This document shows positions 13,640-19,447 of a stretch of DNA of 19,447 bases, in pieces; the first letter of the stretch is position 1; each line of letters opens with the position of its first letter. Both the position numbers and the translations under genes were made by a program. The notes beneath the pieces are model-generated. The model worked only from the letters and a program-made list of their open reading frames with translations, made no database searches and was not told where the DNA came from. The DNA comes from JBAYSY01 sp041675885 (lineage in GTDB: Bacteria > Pseudomonadota > Alphaproteobacteria > Rhodobacterales > Rhodobacteraceae). Location of the stretch: positions 1 to 19,447 of the forward strand of contig JBAYSY010000050.1 in NCBI GenBank assembly GCA_041675885.1, given 5' to 3'.

Positions 13640-14578
13640 TCAGCCCCCGCGCCGCCCGCGCCTGCGCGGCACCCGGTTCAGCACCACCCCGAGCAGCGCG
13701 GCGCGCCCCTCGAACAGCCGTTCGCATTCGGCGACCTCGCGCGCCAGCGTGCGGCCGGTGTCGGCGACCAGCAGCACCCCCTCGACCTGCGGCAGGAAGG
13801 CCAGCACGTCGTCGCCCCCGAGCGCGGGCGGCAGGTCGTAGATCACCACGTCGGGGTTCAGCGCCTCGACCATCGCGTCAAGCGTATCGGCGGTGGCGGG
13901 GTGCTGGATCAGTTCCGCCGCCCCCGGCACCGGCCCGGCGTTGAAGGCGATGGCGAGGTTGTCGCCGATCCGGCGCAGATGTGCCCCCATCGGTTGCTGG
14001 CCGGTCAGGAATTCGGTGATGTCGCCGGGTGCCCCGGCCCCCAGCGCCGCCGCCAGCCCCGGCGCGCGCAGGTCGAGATCGACAAGCACCACCCGCCCCG
14101 AGGGCCTGCGCGCAAGGCTGAGCGCGAGATTGGTGGCAAGGAAGGTCGCCCCGCAGCCCCGCGCCGGGGCGGTGACCGCGATCCGCGACCAGCCCCGGTC
14201 CGCGAGCGTCTGCACCAGCCGGGTGCGCAGCATGTCGATGGGGGCGGTCGCCGGATCGTCGCGGGTGGCGCCGATCATCCGGTTGCGGCGCAGATGCGCC
14301 GGGTCGGGCGTGAAATCCCCCAGCGAGGCCCAGACCCGCGCCGGATCGGCCTGCGGCGGCACGGCGGGCGGCGTATCGCGCCGGTGGCGGAACAGCGGTA
14401 CCGCAGGGGGGATGTGCCGCTCCTCCGGCCGCTTTCCCAGCCTGTTGTCGAGCCAGCCGGGATCGGGGGGCCAGTCGGGGAAGCCGCCGGGATCGGGGTT
14501 ATTGCCGCGGGCAATGCTGACGACATCCGGCCGGTCACCTTCCGGGGGCCGGATCACCAGTCTGAAACGGTCGGACAT
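13640..14578 (-). CDS. CpsD/CapB-like polysaccharide ATPase lacking the Walker A lysine
   Basis: 312-residue cytoplasmic P-loop protein of the BY-kinase/ParA-like group that partners Wzz-type proteins. Residues 1-100 are proline- and arginine-rich and probably disordered. The ATPase domain begins near residue 115 (MLRTRLVQTLADRGWSRIAVT). The P-loop reads APARGCGATF at 137-146; Ala144 stands where the family has the catalytic lysine (GCGKT). Walker A' is VVLVDLDLR (163-171, Asp167) and Walker B is VVIYDLPP (244-251). The C-terminus, RVPRRRGRRGG, has no tyrosine cluster, so classical autophosphorylation is unlikely. It is coupled to the Wzz-like gene three bases downstream. Start ATG 14578; AAGACGG lies upstream. 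ParA-like fold and pairing are firm; nucleotide hydrolysis is doubtful. Confidence 0.83.
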   Translation of the reverse strand: MSDRFRLVIRPPEGDRPDVVSIARGNNPDPGGFPDWPPDPGWLDNRLGKRPEERHIPPAVPLFRHRRDTPPAVPPQADPARVWASLGDFTPDPAHLRRNRMIGATRDDPATAPIDMLRTRLVQTLADRGWSRIAVTAPARGCGATFLATNLALSLARRPSGRVVLVDLDLRAPGLAAALGAGAPGDITEFLTGQQPMGAHLRRIGDNLAIAFNAGPVPGAAELIQHPATADTLDAMVEALNPDVVIYDLPPALGGDDVLAFLPQVEGVLLVADTGRTLAREVAECERLFEGRAALLGVVLNRVPRRRGRRGG

Positions 14579-14854
14579 AAAGCCGTCTTTCTGCTACGTT
14601 GCGGCCCGGGGCAGGGACGCGGCGACTGATACTCCTGCCACGCAGCAGGCACGGAACCGGGCAGACCAGAACGGACGCGCGCCAGATGGCGCGCGATGCG
14701 CGGCAGGATTCGCCCGGGCCCCCGCCCAGCGGTTGAAGATTAGCAGGCAGGCACCGGAAAAGAAAGCAGGTGCCTGGAGGGCCGGAGCCGGGACGGTGCG
14801 GGGCGGAACGCCGGATTTGTGCCGGGGGCTGCCGCCCTCCGTCGGGCAAGGGGG

Positions 14855-14901
14855 GCTGACGCGGCTGTTCCGGGTGCGGGTGCCTTCCGCCATTCTTGCG
14901 C
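14855..14901 (+). repeat. Partial third copy of the GntR-flanking repeat
   Basis: CTGACGCGGCTGTTCCGGG (14855-14873) matches 18 of 19 bases of 8079-8097. The next ~27 bases are weakly similar and end in TTGCGC, as the complete copies do. Confidence 0.55.
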
Positions 14902-15024
14902 GTTATGCCGTTCCTGTCCTCCGCCCCCATTCGGGACGCTTCGTCCAGGGCGGGGCAACAGATGACTTCCGGCGTGAAAACAATATCTTGTGGAGGGCAG
15001 GGGTGGCGGATGGCCATTATTGCG

Positions 15025-15055
15025 TCACACTGTAACAGAGCGTTGCAAAGTGTGA
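15025..15055. promoter_or_regulatory. Inverted repeat upstream of lpxC
   Basis: TCACACT (15025-15031) and AGTGTGA (15049-15055) are exact reverse complements 17 bases apart, about 80 bases before the lpxC start. It could be a hairpin in the leader or a split operator. Confidence 0.3.
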
Positions 15056-15131
15056 GTTGTGATCCGCCCCCCCAGCCCCTAATTCAAGGCTGCGGAAGTG
15101 TTAAGGTTTCCGCGCCGCCTTGGGGGCAGAC

Positions 15132-16052
15132 GTGCAAAGCACACTCAGAAGCGATGTGACCTTTCGTGGGGTCGGGCTGCATTCCGGCGCGCCGGTCTCG
15201 ATGACCGTGCGCCCCGCGCCCGCCGACCACGGCATCCGGTTCCACCGCACCGACATCGAAACCAAAGCCGCCGAAATCGCCGCCCGCTGGGATGCGGTGG
15301 TTCCGTCGCGGCTCTGCACCCTTCTGGCCAATGCCGAGGGTGTCACGGTCTCGACCGTCGAACATATCATGGCCGCGCTCGCGGGCAGCGGCATCCACAA
15401 CGCGCTGATCGAGATCGACGGCCCCGAAGTGCCGATTCTCGACGGCAGCGCCGTGCCCTTCGTCACCCGCTTTCTTGAAACCGGCCTTGTCGAACAGGAC
15501 GCGCCGGTGCGGGCGATCCGCATCCTCGCCCCGGTCGAGTTGCGCGAGGGTGAGGCCGTGGCCCGGCTCGACCCCGCCGACATGCTGGAGATCGACTTCC
15601 GCATCGACTTCGACGACGCGGCGATCGGCCAGCAGGAAAAGCACCTCAGCCTCGCCAACGGCGCCTTCGTGCGCGAGCTGTGCGACAGCCGCACCTTCTG
15701 CCGTCGGGCCGATGTCGAGGCGATGCGCGCCAATGGCCTTGCGCTTGGCGGTACGCTGGAAAACGCCGTGGTGATCGAAGGCGACCGGGTGCTTTCGCCC
15801 GGCGGTTTCCGCCACGCCGACGAACCCGTGCGGCACAAGATGCTGGATGCGCTCGGCGACCTCGCGCTGGCGGGCGGGCCGATTCTCGGCCGCTATACCG
15901 GCATCCGCGCGGGTCACGCCATGACCAACCGCCTGCTGCGCAAGCTCTTCGCCACGCCGCGCGCCTGGACCTGGGTGGATTGCAGCCAGCGCACCGGCTG
16001 CAAGCTGCCCGGCGTCGGCGTCAGCCGCGCCGACCTCCCCGCGCGCGCCTGA
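15132..16052 (+). CDS. lpxC: UDP-3-O-acyl-N-acetylglucosamine deacetylase
   Basis: Zinc enzyme for the committed step of lipid A synthesis: it removes acetate from UDP-3-O-acyl-GlcNAc in the cytoplasm. The product is 306 residues, the normal length. Zinc ligands are His78 (STVEHIMAAL), His235 and Asp239 (RHKMLDALGDLAL). Glu77 is the likely catalytic base and His262 (GHAMTNRLL) the second catalytic residue. I chose the GTG at 15132, which gives the family N-terminus (V/M)QSTLRSDVTF and sits seven bases after GGGGG; a TTG four codons upstream is less likely. It is followed by a strong terminator. In many relatives ftsZ precedes lpxC; here the upstream neighbour is the divergent cpsD-like gene. 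Confidence 0.97.
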   Translation: MQSTLRSDVTFRGVGLHSGAPVSMTVRPAPADHGIRFHRTDIETKAAEIAARWDAVVPSRLCTLLANAEGVTVSTVEHIMAALAGSGIHNALIEIDGPEVPILDGSAVPFVTRFLETGLVEQDAPVRAIRILAPVELREGEAVARLDPADMLEIDFRIDFDDAAIGQQEKHLSLANGAFVRELCDSRTFCRRADVEAMRANGLALGGTLENAVVIEGDRVLSPGGFRHADEPVRHKMLDALGDLALAGGPILGRYTGIRAGHAMTNRLLRKLFATPRAWTWVDCSQRTGCKLPGVGVSRADLPARA

Positions 16053-16064
16053 GCCGGTGCGTGC

Positions 16065-16102
16065 ATCCGGGGCCGCAAAGGCATTTTGCGCCCCGGATTT
16101 TT
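16065..16102 (+). terminator. Intrinsic terminator after lpxC
   Basis: ATCCGGGGC (16065-16073) pairs with GCCCCGGAT (16090-16098), and GCAAA with TTTGC inside, leaving one bulged base and a 5-base loop. It is followed by TTTTT. It starts 13 bases after the lpxC stop. A textbook structure. Confidence 0.88.
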
Positions 16103-16114
16103 CTGTGCTAGGAG
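16086..16114 (+). promoter_or_regulatory. Candidate bamD promoter overlapping the lpxC terminator
   Basis: TTGCGC (16086-16091), 17 bases, TAGGAG (16109-16114). The -35 would lie in the 3' arm of the terminator stem. The -10 is weak (3 of 6). It is suggested because bamD must be expressed independently of the terminated lpxC transcript, at least in part. Confidence 0.3.
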
Positions 16115-16196
16115 ACAGGCCAGACAGGCGGCCGGACGGGGCGATACGGGGGGCGATCCCCGCCGCGACGGCAGAGGTTCAGGGACAGGCAGGCAC

Positions 16197-17039
16197 ATGA
16201 CGCGCGGCAGGATTGCGGGGAAACTGGTTGGCTCGGCGCTGGTCGTTGCGCTGGTCGCCGGATGCGGATCGCGTGAGCCGGACGATGCCGCGTTCGAATC
16301 CATGACCGCCGAACAGATCTTCCTGCTGGGCGAAGAGGAACTCGAACGCCGCCCGGGCCGCGAACATGCGGTGCGCTACTTCGCCGAGGTCGAGCGGCTC
16401 TATCCCTATTCCGAATGGGCCAAGCGCGCGCTGATCATGCAGGCCTATGCCAACCACCGGCGCAAGGACTACGAACAGGCGCGCGAGGCCGCGCAACGGT
16501 TCCTCGACTTCTACCCGGGCGACGAGGAAGCGCCCTATGCGCAATACCTGCTGGCGATCTCCTACTACGACCAGATCGACGAGGTCGGCCGCGACCAGGG
16601 CCTGACCTTCCAGGCATTGCAGGCGCTGCGGCTGGTGATCGAACGCTATCCGGGCACCGAATATGCCCGTTCGGCGATCCTCAAGTTCGACCTTGCCTTC
16701 GACCATCTGGCGGGCAAGGAGATGGAGATCGGCCGCTATTACCTGCGCGGCGGCCATTACGCGGCGGCGATCAACCGTTTCCGGGTGGTGGTCGAGCAGT
16801 TCCAGACCACGACCCACACCGCCGAGGCGCTGCACCGGCTGGCCGAAGCCTATCTCGCGCTCGGGCTGGTGGACGAGGCGCAGACCGCGGGGGCGATCCT
16901 CGGCCACAACTACCGGTCCAGTCCGTTCTACGAGGACAGTTTCCGCCTGCTGACCGCGCGTGGCCTCAGCCCCGAAGCCTCGGGCGATGGCTGGCTGCGG
17001 CAGGTCTACCGGCAGATGCTCCGGGGCGAGTGGATCTGA
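16197..17039 (+). CDS. bamD: Outer membrane protein assembly factor BamD (lipoprotein)
   Basis: Essential lipoprotein of the BAM complex that inserts beta-barrel proteins into the outer membrane; also known as ComL/YfiO. The product is 280 residues. The signal peptide MTRGRIAGKLVGSALVVALVAGC ends in a clear lipobox (LVAGC, lipidated Cys23). The tetratricopeptide-like repeats follow, with landmark stretches AVRYFAEVERLYPYSEWAKRA, YEQAREAAQRFLDFYPG, LVIERYPGTEYARSA and IGRYYLRGGHYAAAINRF. The ATG at 16197 gives the signal peptide directly; GGACAGGCAGG lies upstream. The longer open frame before it lacks a signal and is not used. The gene is in the standard place between lpxC and recN; recN starts 25 bases after its stop. 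Confidence 0.96.
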   Translation: MTRGRIAGKLVGSALVVALVAGCGSREPDDAAFESMTAEQIFLLGEEELERRPGREHAVRYFAEVERLYPYSEWAKRALIMQAYANHRRKDYEQAREAAQRFLDFYPGDEEAPYAQYLLAISYYDQIDEVGRDQGLTFQALQALRLVIERYPGTEYARSAILKFDLAFDHLAGKEMEIGRYYLRGGHYAAAINRFRVVVEQFQTTTHTAEALHRLAEAYLALGLVDEAQTAGAILGHNYRSSPFYEDSFRLLTARGLSPEASGDGWLRQVYRQMLRGEWI

Positions 17040-17064
17040 CCGGGGCAGGGGGCGACCGGGGGCG

Positions 17065-18717
17065 ATGCTTCGCACGCTGACCATCCGCGACATGCTGCTG
17101 ATCGACCGGCTGGACCTCGACTTCCGGCCCGGGCTCAACGTGCTGACCGGAGAGACCGGGGCGGGCAAGTCGATCCTGCTCGACTGTCTCGGCTTCGTGC
17201 TGGGCTGGCGCGGCCGGGCCGAACTGGTGCGCGCGGGCGCGGCGCAGGGCGAGGTGGTGGCGGAATTCGCGCTGGCGCCCGGCCACCCGGCGCGGGAGGT
17301 TCTGGCCGAAGCCGGGATCGAGGCGCCGGACGGCGAATTGCTGCTGCGCCGGGTCAACACCGCCGAGGGCCGCAAGACCGCATGGGTCAACGACCGCCGG
17401 GTGACGGGCGAGGTGCTGCGGGCGCTCTCGGACCGGCTGGTGGAACTGCACGGCCAGCATGACGACCGGGGGCTCTTGAACCCGCGCGGTCACCGGCAGT
17501 TGCTGGATGCCTTCGCCGGGGCCGACGACGCGCTGGCCGAATGCCGTGCCTGCTGGCGGCGGCTGGGCGCGGCGCGCGCGGCGCTGGCCGAGGCCGAGGC
17601 GCGCGAGGCCGCGGCAACGGCCGAGGAGGATTTCCTGCGCCATGCGGTCGGGGAGCTCGACGCGCTCGACCCGCAGCCCGGCGAGGATGCCGCGCTCGAC
17701 ACCCGCCGCCGCCTGATGCGCGCCTCGGCCCGGATCCGCGAGGATATCGCCCGCGCCCATGCGGCGCTGTCGGAACAGGGGGCCGAGGGGCTGATGGGCG
17801 ACGCGGCCCGCTGGCTTGACGGTGCGGCGGAGGCGGCCGAGGGGCGGCTCGATCCGGCGCTCGCCGCGCTCGGCCGGGCGCTGACCGAACTGGGCGAGGC
17901 CCGGCAGGGCGTCGAGGAGGCGCTGGAGGCGCTCGATTTCGATCCGCTGGAGCTGGAAACGGTCGAGGAACGGCTGTTCGCGATCCGCGCGCTTGCCCGC
18001 AAGCACGGGGCCGCGCCCGACGATCTCGGCGCGCTGGCGGAAACCATGCGGGCGCGGCTGGCCGATGCCGAGGACGGCAGCCGCCGCCGCGCCGCGCTTG
18101 CGGGCGAGGTGGCCGGGGCCGAAGCCGCCCATGCCGATGCCGCTTCGGTGCTTTCCGCCCTGCGCCGGGCGGCGGCGGGGCGGCTCGACGCGGCCATGGC
18201 CGGGGAACTCGCGCCGCTGAAGATGGAACGCGCGGTATTCTCGACCGAAATCGCGCCCGCCGACCCCGGCCCCGAAGGCGTCGACAGCGTGGCCTTCACC
18301 GTCGCCACCAATCCCGGCGCGCCCTCCGGCCCGCTCAACCGCATTGCCTCGGGCGGCGAACTCTCGCGCTTCCTGCTCGCGCTCAAGGTCTGCCTCAGCC
18401 GCGGTGCCCCGGGCCTCACGCTGATCTTCGACGAGATCGACCGCGGCGTCGGCGGCGCGACCGCCGATGCGGTGGGCCGCCGCCTCCAGGCGCTTGCCGA
18501 AGGCGGGCAGGTGCTGGTCGTCACCCATTCGCCGCAGGTCGCGGCGCTGGGTGCGCATCACTGGCGGGTGGAGAAACGGGTGGCGCAGGGCACCACCACC
18601 TCCAGCGTCGCCGCGCTCGATCCGCCCGCGCGGGTCGACGAGATCGCCCGGATGCTCTCGGGCGACCGGGTGACCGAAGCCGCGCGCGAGGCCGCGCGGG
18701 AACTGCTGGCGGGCTGA
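17065..18717 (+). CDS. recN: DNA repair protein RecN
   Basis: SMC-like ATPase that acts in recombinational repair of double-strand breaks. The product is 550 residues, the usual length. Walker A is GETGAGKS (29-36), the ABC signature is ASGGELSRF (SGGE at 429-432), and Walker B is LTLIFDEIDRGVGG (Asp456-Glu457). The middle is a long Ala/Glu/Arg coiled coil, as expected for RecN, and a HSPQVAALG motif follows Walker B. The ATG at 17065 gives MLRTLTIRDMLLIDRLDLDF, the family start, with GGGGGC upstream. It lies 25 bases after bamD and is probably co-transcribed. I see no LexA-like box directly upstream. The 3' end is followed by a hairpin-bearing repeat. Confidence 0.97.
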   Translation: MLRTLTIRDMLLIDRLDLDFRPGLNVLTGETGAGKSILLDCLGFVLGWRGRAELVRAGAAQGEVVAEFALAPGHPAREVLAEAGIEAPDGELLLRRVNTAEGRKTAWVNDRRVTGEVLRALSDRLVELHGQHDDRGLLNPRGHRQLLDAFAGADDALAECRACWRRLGAARAALAEAEAREAAATAEEDFLRHAVGELDALDPQPGEDAALDTRRRLMRASARIREDIARAHAALSEQGAEGLMGDAARWLDGAAEAAEGRLDPALAALGRALTELGEARQGVEEALEALDFDPLELETVEERLFAIRALARKHGAAPDDLGALAETMRARLADAEDGSRRRAALAGEVAGAEAAHADAASVLSALRRAAAGRLDAAMAGELAPLKMERAVFSTEIAPADPGPEGVDSVAFTVATNPGAPSGPLNRIASGGELSRFLLALKVCLSRGAPGLTLIFDEIDRGVGGATADAVGRRLQALAEGGQVLVVTHSPQVAALGAHHWRVEKRVAQGTTTSSVAALDPPARVDEIARMLSGDRVTEAAREAARELLAG

Positions 18718-18727
18718 CCCGTTTCCC

Positions 18728-18775
18728 TTCAGGCTTCATCTTGCCCTGAAATACTCCCGCCGGAGGCTCCCGCAA
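18728..18775 (-). repeat. Reduced, inverted copy of the dispersed repeat after recN
   Basis: On the minus strand it reads TTGCGGGAGCCTCCGGCGGG and continues AGTATTTCAGGGCAAGATGAAG. It shares GGGAGCCTCCGGCGGG and TATTT with the copies at 3889 and 9699, in the same order. A short hairpin TTCAGG/CCTGAA (18728-18733 with 18745-18750) takes the place of the long one. A second stem CAAAC/GTTTG lies just beyond, near 18787-18801. It may help end the recN transcript. Confidence 0.65.
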
Positions 18776-18861
18776 TCTCCACCCGCGCAAACGATGAGTT
18801 TGGGGCGTCCCCCCCCTGTGGCCCGCGCGCCCGCGTCGCAGCGGTGAGGCGTCGCGATGCC

Positions 18862-18890
18862 TTGCCCCGCCGCCCGCGCCCGACTATCCC
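18862..18890 (+). promoter_or_regulatory. Candidate ilvD promoter
   Basis: TTGCCC (18862-18867), 17 bases, TATCCC (18885-18890), giving a leader of about 23 bases before the ilvD ATG. No leader peptide for branched-chain amino acid attenuation fits in this space. Confidence 0.4.
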
Positions 18891-18919
18891 TGTGGCCAAG
18901 CCATTACGGGAGGACGCCC

Positions 18920-19447
18920 ATGAAGAATACCCGCTTCGACAAGTCGAAACTGCCGTCGCGCCATGTGACCGAAGGTCCGGCCCGCGCGCCGCATCGCAGC
19001 TACTTCTATGCCATGGGCATCACCGAGGAAGAGATCCACCAGCCCTGGGTCGGGGTTGCCACCTGCTGGAACGAGGCCGCGCCCTGCAACATCGCGCTCA
19101 ATCGGCAGGCGCAGGCGGTCAAGCAGGGGGTGAAGAAGGCCGGCGGCACCCCGCGCGAGTTCACGACCATCACCGTCACCGACGGTATCGCCATGGGGCA
19201 TGAGGGGATGCGGTCGAGCCTCGCCAGCCGTGATGCCATCGCCGACACGGTGGAACTGACCATGCGCGGCCATTGCTACGACGCCATCGTCGGCCTCGCG
19301 GGCTGCGACAAGTCGCTGCCGGGCATGATGATGGCCATGGTGCGACTCAACGTGCCGTCGGTGTTCATCTACGGCGGCTCGATCCTGCCGGGCAGGCTCG
19401 ACGGGCGCGACGTGGTGGTGCAGGACGTGTTCGAGGCGGTGGGCCAG
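18920..19447 (+). CDS. ilvD: Dihydroxy-acid dehydratase, N-terminal 176 residues (runs off the window)
   Basis: Iron-sulfur enzyme of valine, leucine and isoleucine synthesis; it dehydrates 2,3-dihydroxy acids to 2-keto acids. The first 176 of usually 570-620 residues are present. The family N-terminus is clear: PSRHVTEGPARAPHRSYFYAMG, then GVATCWNEAAPCN. By comparison with characterised enzymes, Cys56 and Cys129 (AGCDKS) should hold the [2Fe-2S] cluster, with Asp88, Asp130 and Lys131 around the magnesium site; the third cysteine is beyond the window. The ATG at 18920 is preceded by GGGAGGA. It is separated from recN by 202 bp that hold a repeat and a candidate promoter, so it is an independent unit. 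Confidence 0.97.
   Translation, partial: MKNTRFDKSKLPSRHVTEGPARAPHRSYFYAMGITEEEIHQPWVGVATCWNEAAPCNIALNRQAQAVKQGVKKAGGTPREFTTITVTDGIAMGHEGMRSSLASRDAIADTVELTMRGHCYDAIVGLAGCDKSLPGMMMAMVRLNVPSVFIYGGSILPGRLDGRDVVVQDVFEAVGQ

Larger units (their letters stand above)
14579..15131. other. 553-bp non-coding region between the divergent cpsD-like gene and lpxC
   Basis: No convincing gene on either strand; the open frames present have poor composition and no family match. Visible structure: a hairpin CGCGCGCC-AGAT-GGCGCGCG (14676-14695), a stem CAGGCACC/GGTGCCTG (14748-14755 with 14769-14776), and a partial copy of the GntR-flanking repeat (14855-14901). Closer to lpxC is the inverted repeat TCACACT-N17-AGTGTGA (15025-15055). 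AT content is higher near 14980-15060, and promoters for the divergent genes should lie here, but I could not name one with confidence. Confidence 0.6.

Noticed and set aside
13160..14629. A 489-codon plus-strand open frame opposite the wzz-like and cpsD-like genes
   Set aside because: Antisense shadow with no recognisable domain and basic, repetitive composition.
14880..14892. CTTCCGCCA, like the 3' end of a tRNA, in the repeat upstream of lpxC
   Set aside because: No T arm (GGTTCGA type), anticodon arm or matching acceptor strand could be found upstream.
14594..14893. Minus-strand open frame between the cpsD-like gene and lpxC
   Set aside because: Runs through hairpins and a repeat copy, has poor composition and no convincing ribosome binding site or homology.
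16966..18561. A 531-codon minus-strand open frame opposite recN
   Set aside because: recN is certain from its three ATPase motifs; the antisense frame has no family features.

Overview
The window is dense, GC-rich bacterial chromosome. Gene content, codon use (G/C at nearly every third position) and gene order point to an alphaproteobacterium, most likely Rhodobacterales (Rhodobacteraceae/Paracoccaceae): the lpxC-bamD-recN order, the rpmI-rplT-pheS-pheT block, and a DUF1244 gene beside an N-formylglutamate amidohydrolase-like gene. This taxonomic call is inference; there is no rRNA here.

Left part (1-5789, mostly minus strand): the 5' two thirds of pheT (its 3' end lies off the window), a small secreted or membrane ORF on the plus strand, pheS, then rplT and rpmI with a good intrinsic terminator between rplT and pheS. 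A roughly 180-bp dispersed repeat with a long hairpin follows, then a 74-aa two-helix membrane protein and pyk. This is translation machinery plus glycolysis.

Middle (5790-10661, plus strand): a divergent control region with palindromes, an N-formylglutamate amidohydrolase-like gene, a DUF1244 gene, and an FCD-type GntR regulator bracketed by a ~60-bp inverted repeat. A class III transaminase closely resembling SpuC (putrescine-pyruvate aminotransferase) follows. Its promoter region carries two identical 14-bp AT-rich boxes, the obvious candidate sites for the GntR protein. Next come a second copy of the dispersed repeat and a metallophosphoesterase gene broken by two frameshifts.

Right-middle (10666-14578, minus strand): an exbB-exbD-exbD operon with ATGA start/stop overlaps, a tRNA-Ser(UGA), and a two-gene polysaccharide export/chain-length module (CpsD-like ATPase and Wzz-like protein). 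Two key residues deviate: the second ExbD has Asn where the family has its essential membrane Asp, and the CpsD-like protein lacks the Walker A lysine.

Right part (14579-19447, plus strand): a 553-bp non-coding stretch, then lpxC (GTG start) with a strong terminator, bamD, recN, a third, reduced repeat copy, and the start of ilvD. lpxC, bamD and recN normally sit at the end of the division/cell-wall cluster, but ftsZ is not directly upstream here.

I see no phage, CRISPR array, transposase or toxin system. The points most worth following are the Asp/Asn ExbD pair, the lysine-less CpsD-like ATPase, the GntR-transaminase unit with twin operators and flanking inverted repeats, and the dispersed hairpin repeats.
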